Source: Thioclava electrotropha
GTDB taxonomy: Bacteria; Pseudomonadota; Alphaproteobacteria; Rhodobacterales; Rhodobacteraceae
Length of the DNA stretch: 64,000 bases
Reading direction: 5' to 3'
Assembly (NCBI RefSeq): GCF_002085925.2
Contig: NZ_CP053562.1
Span: 1,716,001-1,780,000, forward strand
The translations under genes and the position numbers were made by a program. Every line of letters begins with the position of its first letter. Positions within the stretch are counted from its first letter, which is position 1. Under the pieces are notes generated by a model. The model worked only from the letters and a program-made list of their open reading frames with translations. It was not told the DNA's origin and ran no database searches. Positions 1-8,671 of this stretch are shown one piece after another.

Positions 1-485
1 CCGGCGCGATCTGCGCGGATTTGCTGAGCGATTTGCTCGACCGGCTCGACCGGGATCTGGCGCGGCTGGGCCGTCCTGTGCACCCGGTGCCCGCCCCGGA
101 CGCAGGGCAGGGGCGGCTCGACCCGCTGGCGATCGACTATCTGGTGCTGGGCTCGCGGCTCGGGACGCAGGTGATCGACCGCAAGGTCTTCGCCGAGACC
201 CCGGCCGAGGCCAAGCCGCTTTATTTTCAGGCCCCCGCCGCTGGGGCGCTGTGGAAACGGCATTGCGCGACGCTCGACGCGCTGAGCCCCGCAGACCCGC
301 GCGCAGCCCGTATCGTCGCCGATGCGACGCGGGGTTTCCATCTTTTCGCGCAGGCCGTGCAGGCGCAGGGGGCGGGCACAACGTCCGACGCTCTCGCACC
401 AGCGCTTGCCTCCAATTCCACTGACCATCCGCGGCCCGGCAGGATCGCGACAGACACCGATTTGACGCCCAAGGAGCCGACGTGA
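1..485 (+). CDS. bphO: Biliverdin-producing heme oxygenase, 3' part
   Basis: The reading frame is open to the left edge, so only about the last 160 codons are present. Heme oxygenases open heme to biliverdin, the chromophore precursor of bacteriophytochromes. The visible part has the distal-helix motif YLVLGSRLGT (glycine-rich, as in heme oxygenases), followed by YFQAP and LWKRHCATL segments typical of BphO-type proteins. Its stop TGA overlaps the GTG start of the phytochrome gene at 482, so the two are translationally coupled, which strongly supports the biliverdin role. The last 40 or so residues are low-complexity and probably disordered. The proximal His ligand lies outside the window. 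Confidence 0.8.
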   Translation, partial: GAICADLLSDLLDRLDRDLARLGRPVHPVPAPDAGQGRLDPLAIDYLVLGSRLGTQVIDRKVFAETPAEAKPLYFQAPAAGALWKRHCATLDALSPADPRAARIVADATRGFHLFAQAVQAQGAGTTSDALAPALASNSTDHPRPGRIATDTDLTPKEPT

Positions 486-3055
486 CGTCCGATACCAGCC
501 CCGCCCCCAGCCAGCGCCCCGTCGATCTGACCGATTGCGACCGCGAGCCGATCCACCAACTGGGCCGGGTCCAGAGCTACGGCGCGCTTCTGGCGCTCTC
601 GAGCGACTGGATCGTGCAGCACGCCTCGACCAATCTCGAGGAGATCCTCGGCATGTCCCACGAGGAGGCGCTTGGCCGTCCACTTGCCGATCTTATCGTT
701 TCCGACGGGTTCGACCGGATCCGCGCGAGCCTGCGCACGGCGGAGGGCGGCGAGACGGCGGTGCGGCTGTTCGGTGTGGTGCTGAAAGCGAACGGGAAGA
801 GTTTCGACGTCTCGCTGCATGCCTCGGGGCCGTATCTGATCGTCGAATTCGAACCGAAGCTGGAGACGCGCGGGCGCGATGTTATGACCGATGTCTACCC
901 GCAGATCGCGCGCCTGCGCCGCGACCGGGGGCTGGAGCGGCTTGCGCGTGATGCGGCGATGGGGCTGCAGGCGCTCTCGGGCTTCGACAGCGTGATGATC
1001 TACCAGTTCCAGCCCGATCAGTCGGGCAAGGTCATCGCCGAGACCCGAAAGGACCAGCAGCGCCTCTATGACGGGCTGCGCTTCCCCGCCAGCGATATCC
1101 CGGTGCAGGCGCGCGCCCTGTATAAACGCGCGCTGCTGCGGTTGATCGCGGATGTGGACGATCCCGGTGCGCCGGTGCTGCCCGGGGTCGATCTGAACGG
1201 GCAGCCGCTCGATATGTCTCTGGCGGTGACGCGGGCGGTCTCGCCGATCCATATCGAATACCTGCGCAACATGGGCGTCGGCGCCTCGATGTCGGTCTCG
1301 ATCATGCGCGATGGCGAGCTGTGGGGGCTGTTCGCCTGCCACCATAACCACCCACGCTATATCGATTACGAATTGCGCACCGCGATTGAGATGTACGCCC
1401 ATATGTTTTCCTATGAACTCAGCAAGTTCGAGGATGGGGAGCGCAAGCAGGCGCAATCCGATACGGCCAGCCTGCAGCGCACCCTGATGGGGCATATGGC
1501 CGATGGCAAGGCGCTGTCGGAAAGCCTGATGGCCGTCTCCGACGAGATCCGTCTGGTGATCCCGCATGATGGTTTGGTTCTTTATGAGAACGAGGAATTC
1601 AGCGCGACCGGGACGACGCCGACCAAGGAGGAATTCGCGGGGATCGCGCGCATGCTGGACCGGTCGATCGGGTCTTCGACCTTCGCGACCGATCAGCTGG
1701 GTCGCGCTCACGAACCGGCCCGCGACTTCCCGGAACGCGCGGCGGGGCTGCTCGCCATTCCGATCTCGAAACGGCCGCGCGACTATCTCGTGCTGTTCCG
1801 CCGTCAGATCGCGGATACGGTCGAATGGGCGGGCGATCCCACGAAACCCGCGCAGCTTGGCCCGAACGGCGTGCGGCTCACCCCACGCAAGAGCTTCGAG
1901 GTCTGGCGCGAGACGGTCACCGGGCGCTCGGCCCCCTGGACGAACCAGCAATGCCACGCAGCGGAGCTTCTGCGCACGGTGCTGCTGGAGATCTTCCTCA
2001 AGATCACCGACGCGACCTCGGCCGAGCGCAAGCGCGCGCAGGAGCATCAGGAACTGCTGATCTCGGAGCTGAACCACCGGGTGCGCAATATCCTCAACCT
2101 GATGCGCGGGCTGCTGGCGCAGTCGCGCAGCTCGGCGCGCTCGCTCGAAGAGTTCACCGACAATCTCGACGGGCGCATTCAGGCGCTGGCGCGGGCGCAC
2201 GACCAGCTTACCGCCGAGCATTGGGAGCCCGCCTCGCTGCACGGGCTGATCTCATGCGAATTCGCCGCCTATGCCGACCGCAAGGCCGAGCGCGTCATCA
2301 TTACCGGCCCCGATGCGCTGATCTCGCCGAAAGCCTATACGACGCTGGCGCTCGTGCTGCACGAGATGGCGACGAATTCGATCAAATATGGAGGGCTGTG
2401 CGATAGCGGCGGGCGCGTCGAGATCGCGCTCTCCACCGATCACAGCGGGGGGCTGCTGATCGACTGGAAAGAGCGTGGCGGTCCGCCCGTCACCCCGCCG
2501 AAACGGCGCGGCTTCGGGTCGATCATCATCGAGAACTCGATCCCGCACGAGCTGCGCGGCGATGCCGAGATTTCTTACAAGATGACCGGGGTGGAGGCGC
2601 AATTCCGCATCCCGCCGACCACGATCGCGGAGCTGATCGATCAGCCCGGCACGGAGGGCGACGTTGCGGCGTCGCCCGCCGCGCAGACCGGCGCCGCATT
2701 CCGCCTGTCGGGGCAGGGGCTGGTGCTGGAGGACACGCTCATCATCGCGATGGACGCCGCCGGTGTGCTGGAGGATCTGGGCGCGCGCGACGTCAAGATC
2801 ACCTCCTCGGTGGAAGGCGCGCTGACATGGCTGGAGGCCACACGACCCGATTTCGCCGTGCTCGACGTCAATCTCGGGGACGAGCAATCCGTGCCGGTCG
2901 CTGAACGTTTGCACAAGATGGGCGTGCCCTTCGTGCTGGCCACGGGCTACGGGTCCGCGCCTGACCTGCTGGCGATCTACCCGCCCTGCACGGTCGTCCA
3001 GAAACCCTTCTCCTCCGACTCGCTCAGAGAGGCTTTGCAAAACGCAATTGCGTGA
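482..3055 (+). CDS. bphP: Bacteriophytochrome HWE-family histidine kinase with C-terminal receiver domain
   Basis: 857-aa red/far-red light sensor kinase. Order of domains: PAS (about 15-115) with the biliverdin-binding Cys19 in DLTDCDREPIH, GAF (about 135-310) with the chromophore-pocket motif RFPASDIPVQA, PHY (about 320-505), an HWE-type kinase (about 525-720) with phospho-acceptor His532 in SELNHRVRN and the N-box HEMATNSIKYGG, and a receiver domain (about 735-857) with acceptor Asp795 in VLDVNLGD and the conserved Lys in QKPF. The GTG start overlaps the heme oxygenase stop, so chromophore and apoprotein are made together. The fused receiver suggests internal phosphate shuttling or feedback. 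No DNA-binding output partner lies nearby, so the target is unknown. Confidence 0.93.
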   Translation: MTSDTSPAPSQRPVDLTDCDREPIHQLGRVQSYGALLALSSDWIVQHASTNLEEILGMSHEEALGRPLADLIVSDGFDRIRASLRTAEGGETAVRLFGVVLKANGKSFDVSLHASGPYLIVEFEPKLETRGRDVMTDVYPQIARLRRDRGLERLARDAAMGLQALSGFDSVMIYQFQPDQSGKVIAETRKDQQRLYDGLRFPASDIPVQARALYKRALLRLIADVDDPGAPVLPGVDLNGQPLDMSLAVTRAVSPIHIEYLRNMGVGASMSVSIMRDGELWGLFACHHNHPRYIDYELRTAIEMYAHMFSYELSKFEDGERKQAQSDTASLQRTLMGHMADGKALSESLMAVSDEIRLVIPHDGLVLYENEEFSATGTTPTKEEFAGIARMLDRSIGSSTFATDQLGRAHEPARDFPERAAGLLAIPISKRPRDYLVLFRRQIADTVEWAGDPTKPAQLGPNGVRLTPRKSFEVWRETVTGRSAPWTNQQCHAAELLRTVLLEIFLKITDATSAERKRAQEHQELLISELNHRVRNILNLMRGLLAQSRSSARSLEEFTDNLDGRIQALARAHDQLTAEHWEPASLHGLISCEFAAYADRKAERVIITGPDALISPKAYTTLALVLHEMATNSIKYGGLCDSGGRVEIALSTDHSGGLLIDWKERGGPPVTPPKRRGFGSIIIENSIPHELRGDAEISYKMTGVEAQFRIPPTTIAELIDQPGTEGDVAASPAAQTGAAFRLSGQGLVLEDTLIIAMDAAGVLEDLGARDVKITSSVEGALTWLEATRPDFAVLDVNLGDEQSVPVAERLHKMGVPFVLATGYGSAPDLLAIYPPCTVVQKPFSSDSLREALQNAIA

Positions 3056-3169
3056 CCCTACGCACAGAACTTCGATCATATCTCACGTTCCGATAACGAT
3101 TTGACGTATCTGACATGTAAGTTTCCGTGATAATTCTGACCCTGCGGGACTGGGCAAACGGGGGTCGCC

Positions 3170-3424
3170 ATGAATGTGAGTGCCAACACGGTCGGCGGCA
3201 GCCGGGCCGATTTCACCGAAGACGAAATCGCGAAACTCCGCGCGGCGCTGCACACGCTCGGGAATGTCGCCAGTGTCTGCGCCTCCAGCGCCCGTCTCCT
3301 GCCGCGATTTTGCGAGGATCAGGCGGCACTCGGGATCTGCGATGGGCTGAGCGAGAATGCCGACATCGTCCGCGCCACGATGGAGGATCTGAAAGCGGTG
3401 CTGCGCCTCGACAGCCTTCAGTGA
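3170..3424 (+). CDS. Small hypothetical protein downstream of the phytochrome kinase
   Basis: 84-aa, Cys-containing, mainly alpha-helical protein starting at an ATG about 115 bases after bphP. Not confidently assigned to a family. The segment ALHTLGNVASV within a predicted long helix resembles the His-x-x-x-Asn face of two-helix phosphotransfer or dimerisation domains, so a role as a phosphotransfer partner of the upstream hybrid kinase is possible, but this is inference. It has no signal peptide or membrane segment. The ATG start is moderately supported: the preceding GGGGG tract can act as a ribosome site. Confidence 0.55.
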   Translation: MNVSANTVGGSRADFTEDEIAKLRAALHTLGNVASVCASSARLLPRFCEDQAALGICDGLSENADIVRATMEDLKAVLRLDSLQ

Positions 3425-3515
3425 CGGTCGTGGGTGTATGCGCGCGACCCGGGCCGAGTGATCCGGCGCGGCGGTCCTTTGCGTAGCCCTGTCACCCAAG
3501 CAAGAGGAGAGTGCC

Positions 3516-4163
3516 ATGCGCCGCCTGTCGATCGCCTTTCTCGTATCAAGCCTTTGCGCTGCGCTGATGCCGAGCCTCGCCCCGGCCTCGATCTTCGGCG
3601 GCTGGACTGAGCAGCGGTTTTCGCTGTTCTCCTCCAACGACTGGCAGCAATCGCGCGATGGCGTCGCGATGCGCTCGGACGGCTCGGTCTCGCTGATCTG
3701 GCGGGCGTTGCCGCAGTCCGATTGGGGCACGCGCAATGCGGCGTGGCAATGGTCGGTTAGCCAGAGCGTCCCGCCGACGCCGCTCGACCGCAAGGGCGGG
3801 GATGATCGAGACCTCTCGCTCTATTTCGTCTTCATGCCGGAGGCCGTCGCCCGCGCCAATGAAGGGGCCAGCATCCGCAAGCTTCTCGCGGTGAAGGAGG
3901 CGCGCGTGCTGATGTATGTCTGGGGCGGCAAGCATGGGCGCGGGGCGGTGCTGCCCTCGCCCTATCTCGGCGCGCGCGGCAAGACCGTGGTGCTGCGCCC
4001 GGCGGGCACCGGCACGCATTCCGAGAGCGTCGATCTGGCGCGCGACTACCAACGCGCTTTTGGAGCGCAGCCGACGCAGCTTGTGGGGTTGGCGTTGTCT
4101 GGCGACAGCGACGACACCGACAGCGCGATCCGCGCCCGGATCGAGGGGCTGAGCCTGAACTGA
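3516..4163 (+). CDS. DUF3047 family secreted protein
   Basis: 215 aa with an N-terminal signal peptide (about residues 1-24, ending ...SLAPAS) and then one globular domain. The pattern WQWSVSQSVPPTPLDRKGGDDR, here split by reading as W-x-W followed by a GGDDR box, and the later YVWGG motif match the DUF3047 family, whose function is unknown and which is exported to the periplasm. A GAGGAGAG ribosome site lies just before the ATG. It appears to be a single gene between the phytochrome locus and a DeoR regulator, with no obvious operon partner. Confidence 0.75.
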   Translation: MRRLSIAFLVSSLCAALMPSLAPASIFGGWTEQRFSLFSSNDWQQSRDGVAMRSDGSVSLIWRALPQSDWGTRNAAWQWSVSQSVPPTPLDRKGGDDRDLSLYFVFMPEAVARANEGASIRKLLAVKEARVLMYVWGGKHGRGAVLPSPYLGARGKTVVLRPAGTGTHSESVDLARDYQRAFGAQPTQLVGLALSGDSDDTDSAIRARIEGLSLN

Positions 4164-4260
4164 CCGCGCCACACCGTCCCCGGTGATTTCACACAAAAAC
4201 ACTGCCAAGACATGACTTTGTCGGTAACCTGTGGCAGCAAGGCCCAAAAGGGGGGGCAGG

Positions 4261-5022
4261 ATGGCGCTCAATTTCCGACAGTCCGAAATTCTCGAAATCG
4301 CGCGCGACGAGGGCCGCGTCGTGGTCGAGGCCTTGGCCGAACGCTTCAATGTCTCGGTCCAGACGATCCGGCGCGATCTGACGGAGCTCTCCGAAGCGGG
4401 CCATCTGGAACGCGTGCATGGCGGGGCGGTGATCCGCACCGGCGTGGTGAATTTCGCCTATGAAGAGCGCCGCCGGATGAACGAGGCGGCGAAAGCGGCG
4501 ATCGGGCGGGCCTGTGCGCAGGCGATCCCCGATAACAGCTCTATCGTGCTGACGCTGGGCACCACGACCGAGGCGGTGGCGCGCGAGCTTCTGCATCATC
4601 GCAACATCACCGTGGTCACGAATAACATCAACGTCGCCAATATCCTGCTGGCCAATGAGAGCTGCGATATCCTTGTGGCGGGCGGCAACCTGCGCCGCTC
4701 GGATGGCGGGCTGGTGGGCGACCTCACGGCGGATTTCATGGGCGAGTTCAAAGCCGATTTCGCGGTGATCGGGACCTCCGCGCTCGATGCGGACGGCGAC
4801 ATGCTCGATTACGATCTGGCCGAAGTGCGCGTGAGCCGCCGGATCTTGCGGCAGGCGCGGCAGAGCTTTCTGGTGACCGACGCGTCGAAGCTGGAACGCT
4901 CCGCCCCGGTGCGGCTCGCCTCGCTCTCCGATATCGACCGGGTTTTCATCGACAAGCCCTTGCCGGACGCGCTCATGGCGCTTTGCGCGCAATGGGATAC
5001 CGAGATCACCGTGGCGGGGTGA
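4261..5022 (+). CDS. DeoR/GlpR family transcriptional regulator
   Basis: 253-aa repressor of the DeoR type, which usually senses a sugar phosphate. The N-terminal winged helix-turn-helix (about residues 5-55) contains VSVQTIRRDLTELSEAG, the family recognition helix. The rest is the sugar-phosphate isomerase-like sensor domain with a GTTTEAVAREL phosphate-loop motif and later DGDMLDYDLAEV and LVTDASK. An in-frame GTG at 4231 exists upstream, but the ATG at 4261 directly follows a GGGGGG-CAGG ribosome site and matches family N-termini. No sugar operon adjoins it in this window, so the target genes are unknown. It closely resembles GlpR proteins. Confidence 0.85.
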   Translation: MALNFRQSEILEIARDEGRVVVEALAERFNVSVQTIRRDLTELSEAGHLERVHGGAVIRTGVVNFAYEERRRMNEAAKAAIGRACAQAIPDNSSIVLTLGTTTEAVARELLHHRNITVVTNNINVANILLANESCDILVAGGNLRRSDGGLVGDLTADFMGEFKADFAVIGTSALDADGDMLDYDLAEVRVSRRILRQARQSFLVTDASKLERSAPVRLASLSDIDRVFIDKPLPDALMALCAQWDTEITVAG

Positions 5023-5025
5023 GCC

Positions 5026-5787
5026 TTAGCGCAGCACCCGCCGCAGCCCCGTCTGCACCCGCGTGAGCTCCGGCAGATAGGTCTCGATCAGGCTCTCTGC
5101 CGGATCGGCGCTCGCGGCCATCCCGGTATTGAGCGCGGCCACGACCCGCCCATGCATGTCGTAAAGCGGCACCGCGATGGAGCGCAGCCCGATCTCCACC
5201 TCCTGATCGATCACTGCGTAACCCTCGCGGCGCACCTGATCTATGCGCGCGAGGATCTCGCCCGGATCGGTCAGGCTATAGGCCGTGCGCGGCGTCAGGT
5301 CCGAGGCCTCCACGGCGGCGCGGGCGTCCTCCGGGGGCAGGGCGGCCAGCAGCACCCGTCCCATCGAAGTGCAATGCGCGGGCAGCCGCGACCCCGGCAT
5401 CAACCCGATCGACATCACCCGCCTCTGCGCCGCCCGCGCGAGATAGACGATCTCGGTCCCATCGAGGATCGAAACCGAGCAGCTTTGCCCGATCCGATCC
5501 GTCAGTTGGTCGAGCCACGGCTGCACGATCTGCGGCAGCGGCAGCGAGGCCAGCGCCCCCATCCCGAGCCGCAAGACCTTCGGCGTCAACGTGAAGAACT
5601 TGCCGTCGTATTCCGCGTAGCCCTCCGCGTTCAGCGTCAGCAGGCAGCGCCGCGCCGTGGCCCGGTCAAAGCCCGTGGCCTGCGCCACTTCGGCAATCGA
5701 GAGCCGCGGCGTCTCCGCTCCGAAACATTCGATGACGCGCAGGCCCTTCGCGAAGGAGGCGATAAAATCGGTCGGTTTGTTCAACAT
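5026..5787 (-). CDS. pcaR: IclR-family regulator of the 3-oxoadipate genes (PcaR-like)
   Basis: 254-aa IclR-family protein. The N-terminal winged helix (about 10-75) reads FDRATARRCLLTLN in its recognition helix, and the C-terminal effector domain carries YLARAAQRRVMSIGL and GSRLPAHCTSMGR, both typical of the PcaR/PobR/PcaU branch. It is divergent from pcaIJF, the classic arrangement for PcaR, which activates pcaIJ in response to 3-oxoadipate. The frame is open further up to 5856, but the ATG at 5787 gives the family-like start MLNKPTDF. Three repeats of ATGCGAACA type lie over and before this start. PcaR is inferred from position and family; direct effector evidence is absent. Confidence 0.85.
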   Translation of the reverse strand: MLNKPTDFIASFAKGLRVIECFGAETPRLSIAEVAQATGFDRATARRCLLTLNAEGYAEYDGKFFTLTPKVLRLGMGALASLPLPQIVQPWLDQLTDRIGQSCSVSILDGTEIVYLARAAQRRVMSIGLMPGSRLPAHCTSMGRVLLAALPPEDARAAVEASDLTPRTAYSLTDPGEILARIDQVRREGYAVIDQEVEIGLRSIAVPLYDMHGRVVAALNTGMAASADPAESLIETYLPELTRVQTGLRRVLR

Positions 5788-5832
5788 GCGAACAGATTTT
5801 CTCGCGATGCGAACAAATGTCAAGATGCGCAC
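5786..5832. promoter_or_regulatory. Probable PcaR operator: three ATGCGMACA-type repeats
   Basis: ATGCGAACA occurs at 5786-5794 and again at 5807-5815, and a shortened form ATGCGCAC at 5825-5832. The spacing is 21 and 18 bases, about two helical turns. The complementary strand reads TGTTCGCAT, resembling the GTTCG...CGCAC repeats bound by PcaR/PcaU/PobR-type regulators. The site overlaps the start of the regulator gene and precedes pcaI, so one binding region could control both. Confidence 0.55.
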
Positions 5833-5891
5833 GAAATCCGTGGAAAGCCGTCCCACGCAGGTCTAAATCCGAGGCCTCAGGAGGACCGCAA

Positions 5892-6614
5892 ATGGACAAG
5901 AGACTTTCCTCGCTGACCGAGGCCGTGGCCGATATTCAAGACGGTGCCGCGGTGATGATCGGCGGCTTTGGCGGCTCGGGGGCCCCGATCGAACTGATCC
6001 ACGCCCTGATCGACCGCTTTCTCGAAACCGGCTCGCCCAAGGGGCTGACCGTGATCAACAACAACGCAGGCAACGGCCATGTCGGCATCGCCGCGATGAT
6101 CGAGCAGGGCATGGTCAAGAAGATGATCTGCTCCTTCCCGCGCTCGGCCGATCCGACGGTCTTTACGGAACGCTATCTGGCGGGCGAGATCGAGCTGGAA
6201 CTGGTGCCCCAAGGCACGCTGGCCGAACGTATCCGCGCAGGCGGCGCGGGCATTCCGGGTTTCTTCACGCCGACTTCCGTTGGCACCGATCTGGCCGAGG
6301 GCAAGCCGGTGCAGCAGTTCGATGGCCGCGACTACGTGATGGAGCGCTGGCTCAAGGCCGATCATGCGCTGATCAAGGCCGAGCAGGGCGACGCGCTTGG
6401 CAATCTCACCTACCGGATGGCCGCGCGCAACTTCTCGCCGCTGATGGCGACGGCGGCAGAAAAGGTTGTCGTGCAGGTGACCAAGGCGGTGGAGCCGGGC
6501 GAGATCGACCCGGAAGTCATCGTCACCCCGGGCATCTTCGTGGACGCGATCGTCGAGGTCGCCAACCCCGCCCAGGAAGAAGAGTTGAACCGCGCCGGAG
6601 CCCATCACCCATGA
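5892..6614 (+). CDS. pcaI: 3-oxoadipate CoA-transferase subunit A
   Basis: 240 aa. With PcaJ it moves CoA from succinyl-CoA to 3-oxoadipate (beta-ketoadipate), the penultimate step of the protocatechuate/catechol ortho pathway. The family I CoA-transferase alpha-subunit signature GGFGGSGAP lies near residue 25, and NNNAGNGHVGIAAM and GIPGFFTPTSVGT follow as in PcaI/ScoA. The ATG at 5892 follows an AGGAGG ribosome site. Its stop overlaps the pcaJ start by 4 bases (ATGA), fitting a heteromeric enzyme. The ScoAB acetoacetate transferase is a close relative, but pcaF directly downstream decides for PcaI. Confidence 0.93.
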   Translation: MDKRLSSLTEAVADIQDGAAVMIGGFGGSGAPIELIHALIDRFLETGSPKGLTVINNNAGNGHVGIAAMIEQGMVKKMICSFPRSADPTVFTERYLAGEIELELVPQGTLAERIRAGGAGIPGFFTPTSVGTDLAEGKPVQQFDGRDYVMERWLKADHALIKAEQGDALGNLTYRMAARNFSPLMATAAEKVVVQVTKAVEPGEIDPEVIVTPGIFVDAIVEVANPAQEEELNRAGAHHP

Positions 6615-7294
6615 CCCAGAAACTGAGCAATGCACAGATCGCCTGGCGCGCCGCGCAGGACATCGAGGATGGCGCCTATGTGAACCTCGGGATCGGCTTT
6701 CCCGAAATGGTCGCGCGCTTCCAGCCCGAAGGCCGCGAGGCGATCTTTCACACGGAAAACGGCGTGCTGGGCTTCGGCCGCGCACCCGAGCCCGGTCAGG
6801 AGGACTGGGACCTGATCAATGCCGGGAAAAAGGCGATCACGCTGAAACCCGGCACCGCCTTCTTCCACCATGCCGACAGCTTCGCGATGGTGCGCGGCGG
6901 GCATCTCGACGTGGCGATCCTCGGCGCCTATCAGGTGGCTGAAACGGGCGATCTGGCGAACTGGTCGACCGGGCCGAAAGGCGTGCCGGCCGTGGGCGGG
7001 GCAATGGACCTCGTGCATGGCGCGAAACGCGTGGCTGTCATCACCGATCACGTCACCAAGAAGGGCCAGCCGAAGCTGGTTGAGAGCTGCACCTTCCCGC
7101 TGACCGGTGTGGGCTGCGTGACCCGCGTCTATACGTCGCTCGCCGTGGTGGACGTGGTGGATGGCCGCTTCGTCCTGCGCGAAAAGCTCCCCGCGATCTC
7201 GATGGAGGAACTGCAATCCGTCACCGGCGCGACCCTCCATATCGAGGGCGAAGTGGGTGACCTGATCTGTCCCGAGGAGTTGGCCGATGCGTGA
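6611..7294 (+). CDS. pcaJ: 3-oxoadipate CoA-transferase subunit B
   Basis: 227-aa beta subunit of the CoA-transferase. The catalytic Glu49, which forms the CoA-thioester intermediate, sits in HTENGVLG, and the NLGIGFPEMV loop near residue 25 is the family signature. GGAMDLVHGAKRV is also conserved. It overlaps pcaI by 4 bases and pcaF by 8 bases, so the three are one tightly coupled operon. Length and motifs are normal for the family. Confidence 0.93.
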   Translation: MTQKLSNAQIAWRAAQDIEDGAYVNLGIGFPEMVARFQPEGREAIFHTENGVLGFGRAPEPGQEDWDLINAGKKAITLKPGTAFFHHADSFAMVRGGHLDVAILGAYQVAETGDLANWSTGPKGVPAVGGAMDLVHGAKRVAVITDHVTKKGQPKLVESCTFPLTGVGCVTRVYTSLAVVDVVDGRFVLREKLPAISMEELQSVTGATLHIEGEVGDLICPEELADA

Positions 7295-8492
7295 CGCTTA
7301 TATCTGCGACTATATCCGAACCCCGATCGGCCGTTTCGGCGGCGCGCTGGCGCCTGTCCGGGCCGACGATCTGGGGGCGATCCCGCTGAAAGCCCTGATG
7401 GCGCGCAATACGGGCGTCGATTGGGAGGCGGTCGAGGATGTGATCTTTGGCTGCGCCAATCAGGCGGGCGAGGACAACCGAAACGTGGCCCGCATGTCGG
7501 CGCTGCTCGCGGGTCTGCCGGTGAATGTGCCGGGGACCACGATCAACCGGCTGTGTGGCTCTGGGATGGATGCCATCCTCACCGCCGCCCGCGCGATCAA
7601 GGCGGGCGAGGCCGATCTGATGATCGCGGGCGGCGTCGAGAGCATGTCGCGTGCGCCCTTCGTGATGCCCAAGGCCGAGGCCGCCTATAGCCGCGCCAAT
7701 GCGGTCTATGACACGACCATCGGCTGGCGCTTCGTGAACAAGCTGATGAAAGAGACCCATGGCGTCGACTCGATGCCCGAGACGGCGGAGAACGTGGCCG
7801 ACGATTTCGGCGTGAGCCGTGAAGATCAGGACGCCTTCGCGCTCCGCTCGCAGGAGGCTGCGGCCAAGGCGATGGAAGAAGGCCGTCTGGCCGAGGAAAT
7901 CACCCCGGTCACGATCCCGCAGCGCAAGGGCGAGCCGGTTGTGGTCGACACTGACGAACACCCGCGCCCCGGCACCACGCTGGAAGCGCTGACCAAACTG
8001 CGGCCCATCGTGCGGCTTGACGGCACGGTCACGGCGGGCAACGCGTCGGGCGTGAACGATGGCGCAGCGGCGCTGATCATCGCCTCCGAGGACGCTGTGC
8101 GCAAACACGGGCTGACGCCGCTGGTGAAGATCTCCGGCGGGGCCGCAGCTGGCGTGCCGCCCCGGATCATGGGCTTCGGGCCCGCGCCTGCCAGCAAGAA
8201 GCTGATGGCGCGGCTGGGGCTGACGCAGGACGCCTTCGACGTGATCGAGCTGAACGAGGCCTTTGCGAGCCAAGGTCTGGCCACGCTGCGCGATCTCGGT
8301 ATTGCCGATGACGATGCGCGCGTGAACCCCAATGGCGGCGCGATTGCGCTTGGCCATCCGCTGGGCATGTCGGGCGCGCGGATCACCGGCACGGCGGCGC
8401 TGGAGCTGGTGCGCCGCAAGGGCAGCCGGGCGCTTGCCACGATGTGCATCGGCGTGGGTCAAGGCATCGCCGTGGCGCTGGAGGCGGTGTAG
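7287..8492 (+). CDS. pcaF: 3-oxoadipyl-CoA thiolase
   Basis: 401-aa thiolase that cleaves 3-oxoadipyl-CoA to succinyl-CoA and acetyl-CoA, the last step of the ortho pathway. Nucleophile Cys90 is in NRLCGSGMDAI, the active-site His is in GGAIALGHPLGMSGAR, and the second Cys is in CIGVGQG near the C-terminus. The N-terminal RDAYICDYIRTPIGRFGGAL is typical of PcaF/PaaJ. The start lies within the end of pcaJ. A PaaJ role (phenylacetate) would use the same chemistry, but no paa genes for ring epoxidation are present here. Confidence 0.92.
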   Translation: MRDAYICDYIRTPIGRFGGALAPVRADDLGAIPLKALMARNTGVDWEAVEDVIFGCANQAGEDNRNVARMSALLAGLPVNVPGTTINRLCGSGMDAILTAARAIKAGEADLMIAGGVESMSRAPFVMPKAEAAYSRANAVYDTTIGWRFVNKLMKETHGVDSMPETAENVADDFGVSREDQDAFALRSQEAAAKAMEEGRLAEEITPVTIPQRKGEPVVVDTDEHPRPGTTLEALTKLRPIVRLDGTVTAGNASGVNDGAAALIIASEDAVRKHGLTPLVKISGGAAAGVPPRIMGFGPAPASKKLMARLGLTQDAFDVIELNEAFASQGLATLRDLGIADDDARVNPNGGAIALGHPLGMSGARITGTAALELVRRKGSRALATMCIGVGQGIAVALEAV

Positions 8493-8497
8493 CGAAA

Positions 8498-8640
8498 GCA
8501 GGGCGCGCGGCGGCCCGTGGGGTGGCGCGCGCCCGTTCTCCGCTGTGGCGGTTTATGCCCGCCACATTCCTCTGAGCTTCCCGCTGGGCACGCGGCCCCA
8601 ATCGCGCCAGCCCGTCGGGACGGGCCGTCGTGCGCCCTGC
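8498..8640. repeat. Intergenic repeat element, copy A, with terminal inverted repeats
   Basis: Between convergent pcaF and pcaD. The left end (from GCAGGGCGC at 8498) and the right end (to GCGCCCTGC at 8640) are inverted repeats with about 18 of 20 positions matching. An inner perfect stem GTGGCGG/CCGCCAC and a CCCGTC/GACGGG stem give a cloverleaf-like fold. A second copy at 12271-12400 shares a 32-bp perfect block and a 20-bp block at exactly the same 110-bp spacing, while the middle differs. The element has no coding potential I can support. Confidence 0.65.
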
Positions 8641-8671
8641 GCCTTCGGCGCGCACCGGGCGGGGTGTTAGC

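Noticed and set aside
227..2242. Long open frame (671 codons) on the minus strand
   Set aside because: It lies opposite the clear bacteriophytochrome gene, has an Arg/His/Gln-rich composition and no motif. High GC makes such mirror frames common.
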